From positions 868,001 to 932,000 of the forward strand of contig JAULSN010000011.1 in NCBI GenBank assembly GCA_033439765.1: DNA of 64,000 nt, in the 5' to 3' direction. This document shows, piece by piece, positions 22,357 to 33,453 of this stretch. Both the position numbers and the translations under genes were made by a program. How positions within the stretch are numbered: the first letter of the stretch is position 1; each line of letters opens with the position of its first letter. This DNA comes from Lasiosphaeria ovina. Its lineage: Eukaryota > Ascomycota > Sordariomycetes > Sordariales > Lasiosphaeriaceae. The notes beneath the pieces are model-generated. The model searched no databases and was not told the origin of the DNA. It saw nothing but the letters and a program-made list of their open reading frames with translations.

Positions 22357-23547
22357 TAGTCAACAAGAGTCAAGGAGTTCAGAAAAGGTGTTCGGGGCGG
22401 TCATAGTTTCTCTCTCGAGCTATCCAAGGGGCCATGACAAAACGACGTCGAGGGCCCAGGGCGGCAATATGTACTGGGTCGATGAAGCGCCGGTGCGCGC
22501 CCTGGCGCCCCCTATTCCTGTTCTCACCATCTGCAGTCAACAGGCGTGCCGGTCTCGTCTCGCCAAAAGACAAGCGAGGCCCCGATGCCCGGCTAGCCCT
22601 ACCAGGCCGGATCCAGCTAGCCACCTTGCTCCGACCGAGCTGAATATGGAGCCCGGAGGCCGTCTAGCGACGTTAGGCCTGGCTCAGTGGCTCGCAGGTC
22701 TGGATGGCGGCCGCTAGAGGCGCCGTTCAGAGCCCAGCCCAGACAAGTTGCATGGTGGCGTCTGGCCAGACTGCAGCGGCTGAGCCACGCGCTGCCGTTT
22801 CTGGGTCGTGTATCGATAGTCTCGCCGGGCTTTCCCCGCAGGCAGCCGGGGTTTTGGTGGTCCTGCAGGGCCGTAAGGCTGAGGGGAGGGGGTGCGTGCT
22901 CCTGCAGTCGTGATTCGTCTGCTCGGCCCAATCTCACGGGTAGGGTCTAGTGTGGTCTGCGAGCCACGAAAACCAGCCATGATAAGGGCGACCAGACGCG
23001 GGGGCTTCTCTCTTCTGTCTCTCGAGTCTCGGCCAGTCCAACCAATTGCCTCGAGCCACAGCACTCTGGGGAGGTGCGGAGAAAACCGTTGATGTGGGCG
23101 GGGATATTATGTTGTCATTTTGTGCCGTCTGGCTGGACGAACCACAGACTCGGAATGCTACCCTGGCCCAGTCTTGTCTGCCGACTAGCAAACATGGCGT
23201 TCAATACATTTGGCGAGACGGGCGAGACAGACGGGAGCAATGGTCCTGGTGGCCCTACACTCGCCTGTCTCTGCCCCATCTGCAACGCAAGCAGCACACG
23301 CCGTCGCGCCCCATTCGAAGGGCGGGCTCACCGGTTCACAGCGGCTAGAAGGTGCAAAGAGAATGGTTGGAAAGGAAACAGAAATAGCCAATGGCAATTT
23401 CCCTGGCCAACATGTGTGGTTACGTGGTAGGACTTTCTTCTGCCTCTGGCGGCAGTTCATGTGAGGGAACCTAGAGTGGCACACCGGCAGGGCGCCGTGC
23501 GCAGGTGCGGGATTCATTTTGCTCGCCCTTTTCTCGCCCAACTCTCT
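22357..23547. other. Intergenic, no supportable gene
   Basis: About 1.2 kb between two minus-strand genes. Several short open frames occur on both strands but none has recognisable motifs or consistent codon use. Confidence 0.5.
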
Positions 23548-25386
23548 TCACTCCTCCCCGGCGGCCGGAGTAGCAGCAGCAAAGAAGGCGTCGGGGAGCT
23601 GCCAAGCGGGGTCAAAGTCTTGCATGACCTGCACCGTCCGCTTTACCACGTCTGGGGCATACGCAATCTGCAGCATTTCCTTTGTCGACTCTGAGGAGGC
23701 GTAATTACACCAGTCTGTTAGTCTGCCTTGCTGTCGCCGCCAAAAAGCGCCCGGCTTGCGAATGCAATTGCAAAGACGGAGGTTGCAAAGACGGAGTACA
23801 TACTGGGAATCGGCTGCCCCTCCAAAAAGTCGAGCAGCTCTTCGGGCGCCTCCTCGTCGAAGCCGTAGTTGCTCATGATCTGGATGGCCGACGCTCTGCC
23901 CCTGCGGATCGTCTCGTAGAGCACGAGGCGTTCTCCAACCTGCGACGCGTCCGTGACGCCGTGCAGAGCAAGCCCGAGGGCCAAGCCGTCCTCAATCCCT
24001 TGGGCTCCGCCTTGGGCGTGGTCTGCAGCCAGCGAAGACGGTCAGCAGCGGCTTCTTCTGCCTCCCTCTGGTTTCTTTTTCCTATATCGGGCACACCTAC
24101 GGGGTAGCATCGGGTGTGCAGCGTCGCCCGCGAGCACCATCCGGCCCTTGTGCCATGTCGAGATGGGCGGCCTGTAGAGCAGCGGCCAGCGCTTCACCTC
24201 GGTGGCCTTGCTGTTTGGCGAGCGGCCGGCGATGGCGCCGTGTCAGCCAGCCATACCATTCGGAAAATGGATTGTGGCGCGACTTACTTCATCACGGCCA
24301 GCAGCTTGGGGTGGAAGTTGGACCACTTGTCCAACACCTCCGACTTGTCGACCGACGCAAGCCAGTCTGAGATAACGTGTGCGCGAATCAGCGAGTGTCA
24401 TGGAATTTGCCTGCGAGCAGCTGCGTGCATACCTTCTTGGCTCGACGCCACTTGCTCATCGCGGATGATGTTGATGAAGTTCAAGACCTCGTAGCTGCAC
24501 AGGTTTGCTGTCAGACTTCCGAAACATGCACGATAACGGGACAAAACACACTCTCGGCAAGGATAAGAGATGATCCTCTTCTTCCCCGGGATGTCAACCC
24601 ATAGCCTGCAGCCGCGGGACCGCCAGTCTTCGTTGAAGAAGCGCGTGTCGGGGTCGTCGTCGACGCTCGTCTTTGGGATCAGGAAGCGGTAGCAGAGATT
24701 GACTTTTGGAAACGACGGCACCTCGGAAGAGTTGGGGTGGCCGAGGACGTGCTCGACGCCGATCGAGTGCACACCGTCGGCCGCGACAACGAGATCGGCT
24801 TTTACGACGGCTCCACTGGCGAGGGTGATGGATGGTGTTTCCGTATCCTTTTACAGAAGCCGGACGTTAGCGAAACAAGCTCATCGCAGTTTGCTTGGCG
24901 TGAACATTGCCAAGCCACCCCCGTTGGCAAACCATGCTGACTGCGGAAGGAGCCTGCCCGCTTGCTCGCCTGCGTGCTTACATAGCTGCGGACCTCGGAC
25001 CTGAGGTGGATCTCTGCCGGGAGACCCGGCCCGCTGGGATCGGTGGCCAGCTCTCGTAGGGCCTCGACCAAGTCCACTCGGTGCGCGTAAAACAGGGGTG
25101 CCCCGAACAGCTCTGTGTTCCGCGAGTGGTCCGTAACTGCGGGCAGCGGTTCCAGTGTCTCATGCGACATAAAGTACATGCCCGGCGTCTTTACAAAACG
25201 GTGCCGCACGGGGTCAAGGCCCCACGGGATCAGGAAGCGGGCAACATTGGGCGGCACATTGATGGCCGCCCCGACCTCGTTGGCGAGAGACGATCGCTCG
25301 TAGATGGTCACCCGGTGCCCGCTACGCCGGAGGGAGATGGCGGCCGCCAGCCCGGTTATGCCGGCACCCACAATGGCGACATCCAT
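23548..25386 (-). CDS. FAD-dependent monooxygenase, salicylate hydroxylase-like
   Basis: Model on the minus strand: exons 25386-24982, 24847-24552, 24494-24433, 24366-24288, 24210-24101, 24022-23804 and 23690-23548, 437 aa, phases consistent throughout. The family is the aromatic-ring flavoprotein hydroxylases, which use NAD(P)H, FAD and O2. Motifs in order are [16 protein letters not shown] (GxGxxG dinucleotide-binding), VVAADGVHS (DG motif), [12 protein letters not shown] (GD motif, FAD ribityl contact) and then [13 protein letters not shown]. The length is standard for single-component salicylate/3-hydroxybenzoate hydroxylase-like fungal enzymes. No transmembrane anchor is seen. The substrate cannot be told from sequence, and no biosynthetic neighbours indicate a cluster. 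The 353 bp between it and the next upstream gene are its promoter. Confidence 0.9.
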
Positions 25387-25739
25387 TTCGGCGAAGGCTT
25401 GGTGTTCTGGCCGTGTTACATGATAGAGAGGCGGGGTCGGCGGCAATTGTAGATGCCGCGTGGTATGTACCAAACCAACGTTTGGAGTGAGAGGCCCAAT
25501 CATGTGCAACAGCAGACAGCGGAGGCCTTGCTGTAACAGCGCCGAGAGGGAGCCCAAGCCACAAACACGATACGACCCGAGAGCAATTGGAAGCGCGTCG
25601 GTCGTCAAGGCAGAAGCGGAGGGGATAAATGCCAAAGCCACACTGATATGCATTGCAACACCTGATATGTACCCATGAAATATGGCAGTTTCTGAACCAC
25701 TTATTCCTTTTACAACATGCAAAAACCATCCCTCAAACT

Positions 25740-27712
25740 TCATTGGGGCGCGGGCGCTGGCTGCTTCTCAGCCACTATCCCGGTCCTCTTGTTCCGGAGT
25801 CTCTCAAACAGGGCAGCGAGTCGGCCTTTAAGCCTCTGTCCGGCAGCCTTCAGGTTGCTCTCGGGCCCCTCGTCGGCAGCGACAAACCTTCTCACTAAAA
25901 TGTTAAACATGCCGCCGAATGCCAGGGCAATAGCCGTCGACGTGAAGATGATGACGTTGTACGGCATACTGAAGTCGGGTGTGGGCAGGCTGCACAACAG
26001 CGACGTTGTACGGAGGTTGTACGCCGCAAAGCGCGGGCTGCTCTTGTCGCTGTTGAGAATAGTGATTACTGCAGCGGCCACGTCGAACCCGCGGTTTGCG
26101 TCGGGTGGGTACTCCGTGTACCGCAAAATGGACTTCTCAAAGTCGTAGGTAAGGAAGACGGTCGACGCAGGCGGGATGCGCATGCGCACCTCGAGCTGCG
26201 TCCCCCGCGCGCGGTCCAGCGCCGGGCGGTAGTAAACTTCTTCGATTAGAGAGTTGCTGCTATTGTGCCCGTGGCTGCCCTCGATGCGCGCTTCCATGGT
26301 GTGCAGGTAGATGCGCATAAACCACGGTAGCGACTCCATGTAGATAAACTCCACCTCGTTGTCTGGGCTTGGATTCCGCAGCATCGTCTGGACGCCACCA
26401 CGCTCCTGCCCATGGCCCGTAAAACTGCGCTCGGCATACAGCAGAGGCGTCTTGGACTTGACGAGATCTGACGTCACTTCGATTTGGACGTTACCCTCTT
26501 CTCCCTCCTTTTGTTCAGGACCCGGAAGGCTGAGGTTGAAGTCGACCTCGGGCGGAATATCGAAGCACCGGGACATGCCGTCCGGGTTCTTCTTCTCCAC
26601 CACGCCATGCGAAATGAAGACAGTGCGGGAGTCGGGGACGTTGAGGCACACAGGAGGAACGCCCGGGTCTGTGAGGGGGCAGGGTCTCTCGATGGTCTTG
26701 CCAAAGAGCTGGGAAAGCGACCAGTCTTGGCTGGTGCTATAATCGGCAGGAAAGCACGTGTCGTCTGCGTGGTAAGGCTTGGATGTATCGCACTTGAGTT
26801 CGTGGCCAGGGGACGGCCTAGGGATGGGGTTGTCTGGGACGGGAGTAAGTATCTGTCAACTTGCGTTGCTGGGGAGGGCCAGTATTACCCCTCGGTCTCT
26901 TGGATCTTTCAATGTCGAGGACCATGTCAATAGTCTGCTCAATCTCCAGCCTACATTCCTCTCCATCAGGACACACTGGCCGGACGTCGATGGCCATGCT
27001 CTGCCAGGAAGCATCAAACAGCTTGTGGCCGTCGAGCAGTGTTGCAATGCCCGCCTTGCTCTTGCAGGGCAGGAGCTTCAAGAAGGGCGTCAGGTTCTCC
27101 GTGCACACCACCTCGTGGGGAAGCACGCCGTAGAGCAGATGCATATTATTCACGGTTGAGTTGGGGTGGTCGCCCTCGGGCTGGAAGGACATGACGGGCC
27201 GCGTGGTTCGGGTGGCATCGATGAAGTTGAGCGAGGCGCAAAAGAGGCCCGACAGGGCGTTCGTGAGCGTCAGCCATTTTTGGTCTGCCCTGTTACCCAA
27301 ATTCCATCGTCAGCACATCAATATTTAGGCGCCATCTTCCTGTAGAGGGTCCATACTCTTCGTCCGTCTCGGCCTCGAGCCAGGCCCACAGTTCGACACC
27401 AGTGCCGCCCTCGCGAGCCCCATCCCACGGCCGGGCGCCCCAGCTCTCAGCATCCCAGCGCCCCAGAGTAAACCTCAGATGCAGCTCGCGTGTGTCGGCA
27501 TGTTGTAAGATCTGGCCGAGCGATCGGGGGAAGAAGCGGAAGTTGTGCGCCTCGAAGGCCGAGAGGGCGGTGATGGAGCGGAAGTTGAAGCTGGCGAGGA
27601 GGGCCGACAGAGGCAACGGTTGGAGCACGAGCTGCTCGTGGTATTCGGACGACGCGGAGGCAGAGTTCAGAGAGAGCAAAGCGAGCAGCAAGAAGGAAAA
27701 AAGTCGATGCAT
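25740..27712 (-). CDS. GPI16: GPI transamidase subunit GPI16 / PIG-T
   Basis: Model on the minus strand: exons 27712-27357, 27289-26889 and 26833-25740, 616 aa, phases matched. The protein has an ER signal peptide (LFSFLLLALLSLNSASA), a large lumenal domain and one C-terminal membrane segment (about VIIFTSTAIALAFGG), followed by a basic cytosolic tail. This is the topology of GPI16/PIG-T. Family blocks visible include LTNALSGLFCASLNFID, LLYGVLPHEVVCTENLTP, ELKCDTSKPYHADDTC, and an MRIPPASTVFLTYDFEKS stretch before the membrane segment. GPI16 is part of the complex that attaches GPI anchors to proteins in the ER, and a Cys in this region normally pairs with the catalytic subunit. Two window products (the CFEM-like protein and possibly the Gly-repeat protein) would be clients. 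Confidence 0.93.
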
Positions 27713-28349
27713 TGTTCCCCCTCCGTCACCGCGATCTGTCCATTGGGATGAGTCTGGTTGTCTCGACTGGGACTAGCGATCGTGACAAGAGATGGGACTG
27801 TGGAACTCCAGTGCATTTCGAGGCTGCGCTGCGGCCAGAACGAGAACCCCGTATCCAGGACCGCCCGTACCTGGCCACTTCGGTCCCCACTGCTGTTCCT
27901 TCCAGGGTACCGGGCCTATGGGCAACGTCCAGCCGCCCCAGACATTTTTGGGCCAAAAACAATACTTGCGTCATGTCCATCTTGATGTTCTTGGCCCGTG
28001 CGTACAGTGCCCTGGCAGAAAGCTTGCGGTGCTTTCAGTGGACAATCGCTCTACCCTCAGATTTCCTCACCTTGCTAGAACAGTGCGAAGTAGCTTTAAG
28101 CTTTTAACGCACTGCCCGAGGACTTTGCAGGCATAATTATTTCGTACTTCTCCAAATCCGCACCCTACCATGCAGCCTTCAACCTTTCGTCCCTCAAGGT
28201 TCCTTCCCCGAGACCCTGGCCTTCTCTGCAAAGTAACGCGCGCGCGGCTTTGATCGCGAATAATTTCACGTCGTTCAACCAAAGCTTCACTCCCGACAAC
28301 GCACATTTCCTACGCACTCTCCCCAGATCCATAAGGAATTACATCAATC
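27713..28349. promoter_or_regulatory. Divergent promoter region GPI16 / LUC7
   Basis: About 640 bp between two divergently transcribed housekeeping genes. No separate gene is supported. Specific promoter elements could not be identified with confidence. Confidence 0.5.
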
Positions 28350-29291
28350 ATGGCGGCCGAACAGCGGAAATTGCTTGGTAAAACACCACCCACCTCTCCT
28401 AACTCCCCGGAGAATAATAATGCTAACGGCGCTGCTCTTAAAGAGCAGCTGATGGGCGGAGGAATGGCGTCGCGCAGCGCGCAGCTGTCGCTGACCGACC
28501 AGAAGGTCTGCCGTTCGTACCTGGCGGGCACCTGCCCGCACGACCTCTTCACAAACACGAAGCAGGACCTGGGCGCCTGCCCCAAAGTTCACTCAGAGGC
28601 ACTGAAGGCCGAGTACGAGGGCCTGACCGAGGCAGAGCGCAAGCGCATGGGGTTCGACTTCGACTACTGCAAGGACCTGCAAAAGTACATTGACGACTGC
28701 AACCGGCGGATCGAGGCGGCGCAGCGGCGGCTGGAGATGTCGCCCGAGGAGATCCGGCAGACGAACGAGCTGCTAAAGTCGATATCGGACCTGGGCACGT
28801 CGATCGCGGTCGGGCTGATGGAGGTGGAGATCCTGGGCGAGATGGGCGAGGTCGGCCGCGCGTACGACGACTTCTTCCGCATCAAGCAGATGCAGGTGCT
28901 CAAGGCGGACAAGGAACGCGAGCTCAAGGCGCTGACCGACACGTCGGGCCCGTCGGGCCACCAGAAGCTGCAGGTGTGCGACGTGTGCGGCGCCTACCTC
29001 AGCCGCCTCGACAACGACCGCCGTCTGGCCGACCACTTCTTCGGCAAGATGCATCTCGGCTACGCCCAGATGCGCAAGACGTACGACGCCTTCCCCAAGG
29101 AGGTGCGCGGCGGCGGAGGCGGACGCCAGCGACCCCCCCTCGCCATGGACGGCCGCGACGAGGACATGGGAGGCGTGCCCACCGGCCCCGGAGGATATAA
29201 TGACGGCGGATGGGGTAAGGGCCCACGAGGCCCGCGCAGCGGCGGTGGCTTCCGTGGAGGACGCGGCGGCGGCCGACGCGGCGGATGGTAA
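28350..29291 (+). CDS. LUC7: U1 snRNP-associated splicing factor LUC7
   Basis: Model: exons 28350-28377 and 28444-29291, 291 aa. The 66-nt intron (GTAAAA donor, GCTAAC branch, TTAAAG end) is a multiple of three and has no stop, so the unspliced frame stays open; splicing restores the family N-terminus MAAEQRKLLEQLMG. The protein has two zinc fingers. The first, CCCH-type, runs VCRSYLAGTCPHDLF to DLGACPKVH. The second, C2H2-like, has VCDVCGAYLS and ADHFFGKMHLGY. A coiled coil lies between (about 85-190), and the tail is Gly/Arg-rich (GGGFRGGRGGGRRGGW). LUC7 binds U1 snRNA and helps select 5' splice sites. Confidence 0.95.
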   Translation: MAAEQRKLLGKTPPTSPNSPENNNANGAALKEQLMGGGMASRSAQLSLTDQKVCRSYLAGTCPHDLFTNTKQDLGACPKVHSEALKAEYEGLTEAERKRMGFDFDYCKDLQKYIDDCNRRIEAAQRRLEMSPEEIRQTNELLKSISDLGTSIAVGLMEVEILGEMGEVGRAYDDFFRIKQMQVLKADKERELKALTDTSGPSGHQKLQVCDVCGAYLSRLDNDRRLADHFFGKMHLGYAQMRKTYDAFPKEVRGGGGGRQRPPLAMDGRDEDMGGVPTGPGGYNDGGWGKGPRGPRSGGGFRGGRGGGRRGGW

Positions 29292-29823
29292 GCGGCACAC
29301 ATACTGGGGAGGAAATGACTCTGCCATTGGCACAAGGCGTTCTGGGAGTTTTGGCGTGGCACACGTAAAGGAAGGAAAATTCACATGGAAATGGGAATCA
29401 CGGCTTGGGATTATTGGTCTTGGGGGCGCTATATAAAAGGCTGCTTTCACTGCTTGTCTTCATTTTCACGAACCGCCTACCTTAGTGATGCCTCAAGGGC
29501 CGAATTAAGACAATGAGAACCGCGTCGTCTGGCGCCGGCTGTATTACGAAACATTATGGGCTTCTCCAACAACAAATGTGCTAGGAAAGTGAAAGCCTTG
29601 AATGTATTCGCTGTTGGCTATTGCTACGTAACACGCCTCCGCAGATTGGAGCACGACAAGATGACGGAAACAACGCTGAGAACTTGCGGCCCATATTCCC
29701 CTCCACTAACGCCACCCTGTTCCTGGCCCACATTCGACGTCTCAGCTCCGCTGTCCGCTCAAGCCCCGACAGATTCCAGTAGCGCAGCCAGAGCTGAGCA
29801 CGCCACACCAAGTCTGTGCACAG
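29292..29823. other. Intergenic between convergent genes
   Basis: About 530 bp between the LUC7 stop and the 3' end of the minus-strand coiled-coil gene. No gene seen. Confidence 0.6.
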
Positions 29824-30762
29824 TTACGGCAAAGACAGACCAAACTCTGCCGCATCCGGGTCGGAAGCATCCTCCATTGTAACGTCCTCGAACACGCGAT
29901 CCTCGACCTCGGGGGTGGGGGCATCCCTAGGGACGCCGCCCCGGACCTTGGGGATGTGCTGGATAACGGGCCGGAAGATACGCATACAACGCGGCGTTGG
30001 GAACAAAAGGCAACCCTGAAGAGTAGAAAGGAGCGAAGCGAAACTCGGACCGAGTGTCTTGTATTCCAGGACGAACTTCTCACCGTCTACCTCCATATTC
30101 TGGCCTAGGTCCTTCGTCACACTCTTCAACTCGTCGAGACGCGAGAGATTGTGTCGTCTCATCCTTTTGATCTTGTTGTCTATTTCTCGATACCCATTCT
30201 GGTACTCAGATATTGTATATTCCGCTTGCCTTCTCAGTAACTTCCTTCGCTCCTCTTCAGAGTCCACTTCCTCTTTGGTCAGCCACTCTAGTTCGCTCGA
30301 CAATTCACCTTCTTCGGCATCGTCTTGAATCACCATTAGCCATGGTTCGACAACCGTTCTTGTAAATCCCACCATGACCTCCTGTGCTTCGCGCAAAGAT
30401 TTTTGGTATTCCCCCTTTTCGCGTTGTCGTACTTCTCGTTGTCGTGCTTCCAGGTCCTCTGTCTCACATGTCTCTGCTTCGCGTTCCTCTGCTTCGCGTT
30501 CCTCTGCTTCGCGTTCCTCTGCTTCAGCGAACTCTTTTTTATGTTGCAAGATGTCGGCCCGGCGTTTGCAAGGACTTTCGTCCCTCTCGAAGATAGTCCG
30601 GCGTCTGATCTCGCGATCATATTAGAAGGCTGACCAGGTTCTATATGAAACTTACGTTCCTGAAGTGATACCGACAGCTTGGGTAACGAACCGGCGAGGA
30701 AATTTTCTTAGTAAGAACAAAAGTGTCGGATGCGCTCTTATTATCAATAAAACCCAAGCCAT
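29824..30762 (-). CDS. Coiled-coil protein of unknown function, 295 aa
   Basis: Model on the minus strand: exons 30762-30656 and 30604-29824. The 51-nt intron has a GTAAGT donor and a CTAATATG branch, and the phases agree. The N-terminus is hydrophobic and basic (MAWVLLIIRAHPTLLFLLRK, then FPRRFV). A heptad-like charged region follows (repeats of EEREAEEREAE, about 60-100), then a predicted coiled coil with LTKEEVDSEEERRKLLRRQA, and an acidic C-terminus. No named family is recognised. Codon use is less GC-biased than in the neighbours. The ATG lies only 31 bp from the 3' end of the upstream gene on the same strand, which is unusually tight, so the first exon may be mis-modelled. Confidence 0.6.
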
Positions 30763-30793
30763 GCACCGAAGGGCCCCTCGAGCTAGTACTCTT

Positions 30794-32056
30794 CTATGAG
30801 ACTGCGTCCGCGGCCGCTACCTCATCAGCCCACCGGCCAGGCGCGGGAGAGAGTGGAATTTCTTCAGCGATATTGTTACCAACTTTGGTGGTGTCGAGCT
30901 GCTTCGGGATGGGTTGAGGCAGTGCGGGAAAGTCTTCGGGTTTTGGGGCCGGGCCGGGTGGTGACGCGGCAGGAGCCTGCGCTCTGCCTTGATCTTGCAA
31001 CCCATTGGCGGCATTGGCCCCGAGGCCAGAAGCACCACGGCCGCCTCGCTGGCCACCCCGCCCACCGCGCTCACCGCGGGGTTTGCGGTCTCGCGAAGCT
31101 CTACCACGCAAGGACACAACGTTGCCGTCGGGAAGGGAGTTGTCCTCTGTGCTGCCATCAAGTGCGTCCGGAACGGCGTACCGGCTCCCAGCAAGGCCGG
31201 GGTTGCGGGTACCCCGCACGCCTCCATGGGCGCTCCTGAAGCCCCTCTGGTCCTCTTCTCGGATTCTCTCTTCTTTGCCCTCATCCCACCCGCCCTCTTT
31301 CATGCCCATAGCATGGAGCTTGCGCTCGCGGTTCTTGGCTCTTTCATCTTCCATGCGGCGCCTATCCTCGTCGGCAAGGCGACGCTTCTGGGCCTCCTCG
31401 GCACGGCGTCGTCTTGCCTCCTCCATGCCCTTGGCTAGGGCCACAGCGTGCTCGCTCTCGTCGCGCTGCGTCAGCTCGAAGCGTCGAGTTTTCTCAGCCG
31501 ACAAGATTCGCATCTGCTCCATCTTAGCAGCTAGCTCCATCTCCGTAAGCTTAGTGCGAGGATTCGCCCCGGAGCCCAGCCGCGCGTCTGATGTGGCACT
31601 GGCGGTATTCTTGCCGCCGCCATCCTTTTCTTTATCTCTATTTGCTGGAGCAGGCTCGTTCGTGGTTACGGGTGATGTTACCGCTGGAGGTTGTGGCGAG
31701 GACACGTTGGCATTAGCAGTGGCCTTGGGCTTTGCCTTGTCGGACTTCGAGGGTCTCGGGGGTCTATCGGGACGGTTGTGTCGAGACTGTGCTAGAAACT
31801 TGGTTGCTTGGGGTGCAGCCTGGATTGGCTGGGCTGGCTGGGCAGCCTGGGCTTGTTGGGCAGCCTGGGTTTCCTGGGTTGTAGAGGGAGTAATCGCTTC
31901 AGCTTCTAAGCTCACGGAGGTGTCGGCGAGAGCACCAGGGACGGAGCGCTCCACGGCCGCGGCGACAACGGTGAGAGCCTCCCCAGCGGTCGCAGGCTCA
32001 AAGTCGTCCGAGAAGAGGTCGTCATCGGTGCGGCCGCCAAACTGGTCGACGTCCAT
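30794..32056 (-). CDS. RGG-rich coiled-coil protein, probably RNA-binding
   Basis: Single exon, 420 aa, ATG at 32056 (MDVDQFGGRTDDDLFSDDF). The order is an acidic N-terminus, a Gln/Ala-rich low-complexity stretch (QAAQQAQAAQPAQPIQAAP), a Lys/Pro/Ser linker and a long charged helix (about 180-270: KLTEMELAAKMEQMRILSAE, then EEARRRRAEEAQKRRLADED). An Arg/Gly block follows (KPRGERGGRGGQRGGRGAS), then a C-terminal KPEDFPALPQP motif and a Trp near the end (PGRWADEV). RGG blocks plus a FPALP-type motif are common in translation- or mRNP-associated proteins. The precise family is not identified. The frame is well conserved in style and GC-rich. Confidence 0.8.
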   Translation of the reverse strand: MDVDQFGGRTDDDLFSDDFEPATAGEALTVVAAAVERSVPGALADTSVSLEAEAITPSTTQETQAAQQAQAAQPAQPIQAAPQATKFLAQSRHNRPDRPPRPSKSDKAKPKATANANVSSPQPPAVTSPVTTNEPAPANRDKEKDGGGKNTASATSDARLGSGANPRTKLTEMELAAKMEQMRILSAEKTRRFELTQRDESEHAVALAKGMEEARRRRAEEAQKRRLADEDRRRMEDERAKNRERKLHAMGMKEGGWDEGKEERIREEDQRGFRSAHGGVRGTRNPGLAGSRYAVPDALDGSTEDNSLPDGNVVSLRGRASRDRKPRGERGGRGGQRGGRGASGLGANAANGLQDQGRAQAPAASPPGPAPKPEDFPALPQPIPKQLDTTKVGNNIAEEIPLSPAPGRWADEVAAADAVS

Positions 32057-32879
32057 TGTAGAGATCAGAGATGCGTCGAGCTAAAATGCTAGTAGAGCTG
32101 CCGTTGGGATATTCTTAAGAATGCTACTCGGAAGACTGCAGCGACAGTAGTGCAGTAGCAAAATAAGCGAATGTAGATGCAAGAATGGGGTGTGGTTTGC
32201 AAGGTGGAAAAATGATTGTCGAGCTAAAGGGTGAATTCGTCGCTCGATTCACGAGTAGGGGAGGCGCTGTTCTGGTAAGTCTGCAGCCGAGAAGGGATTG
32301 GCCGCGTCAATGGGAAAGACGCGATCAAGGTTCGCTGACCCCTGTCACTTGGTCCTTGACGGTGGTGCAGCAATGCCAGCTGTGACTAACGTTAGCTGTA
32401 GTGCTTGCTCTCGACAGCTGTTCGCCCAAGTGGGGTTGAGAGAGTTCGGATCAGGCCCGGCTGCAGCACCTTCTTACTGTGTATCATACCCCATATCTGC
32501 CTAAGCCAACCACCTTTTGGAGGTTTCCGTTTCTTGGGCTTCCAGGCTCTTTCTTCACCATGCCGTCCAGTCGCAAATGCCTTTGTTGATGGAATGGAAG
32601 TTTTGTTAGAAGGATTTACACCTAACCCATGTCAGGACGAAAGAACGTTGTGTAAGGTATCACACCTCAGCCTGAGGTTTCGGCGGCTGAGTGTCTCGCA
32701 GCATGACTTCTGGCTGGCGAAATGGATGGCGGCAGTGGCGCGCCAACATTGCAGAAGCCAAACGCTGTCCGAGTCAAGTTATCTCTATACCTAAGCACGG
32801 CCTCTTTTCGGACGGACCCTAGCACCCCGACGGGTCTAGGACAGGCGTGAAGACACAAGATACTAGTAGTGGGGTTTTA
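32057..32879. other. Intergenic, no gene seen
   Basis: About 820 bp of promoter side of the RGG gene, then sequence without a supportable frame. Confidence 0.5.
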
Positions 32880-33140
32880 ATCCGGAAAGCGTTCGACGCC
32901 GTGCTGCAGAACGCGGGCGTCTACCTCGGCCTCGACCGCGTGCCGGGCAAGTCCAGGCTCGGTACGAAGCTTTCCGTCAACACGCTGGCGCCGTACGTGC
33001 TGGCGTGCCTGCTCGAGCTGCAGCCACGGCGATACCTCTTTGTGTCGAGCGGGCTGCACCGGTCCGGCCGCGCGTACCTGTCGCCAAGGCTGCGAGATTT
33101 GTCCCCAAACAGCACGGCGGTGTCAGCAGTTGAACGCCAA
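32880..33140 (+). pseudogene. Short-chain dehydrogenase (SDR) fragment
   Basis: The frame carries the middle of an SDR: FDAVLQNAGVYLG (NAG motif), VNTLAPYVLACLL (Asn helix) and RYLFVSSGLHRSG (catalytic Ser strand). The N-terminal TGxxxGxG cofactor site and the YxxxK motif are both absent, and the frame has no ATG start upstream. It is a remnant, not a working enzyme. Confidence 0.7.
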
Positions 33141-33453
33141 GGTGAGCGCCCTGTTCAAGACCAAATTTACTAGGCAGATAGAATTGAGCTATTTATCTCG
33201 GATAGATATTAATCAACGATGAGGTGTGGTGGCTTGCGGCGGCACTTCAGCTCTAGCTTGGCGCCTGCCAGCCTTCTCTCTGTGGGCACGAAAGGCTCTC
33301 CTCTCCTGAGGTCGTGTCCCGCTTAACTCGCGAACCCGTGCAACTACAACAAGCTCAATTACGGGTCGAACGCATCGCTCTCTGCGTAGTCTTTTCTGCT
33401 TTCACTGCCTGGGTCAGGTGTGCTGAGCTCGAAGCTCACGCACCGCAGCTATC

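Noticed and set aside
22379..23541. Several 70-120 codon frames on both strands between 22.4 and 23.5 kb
   Set aside because: They overlap each other, and none has motifs, splice structure or consistent codon use.
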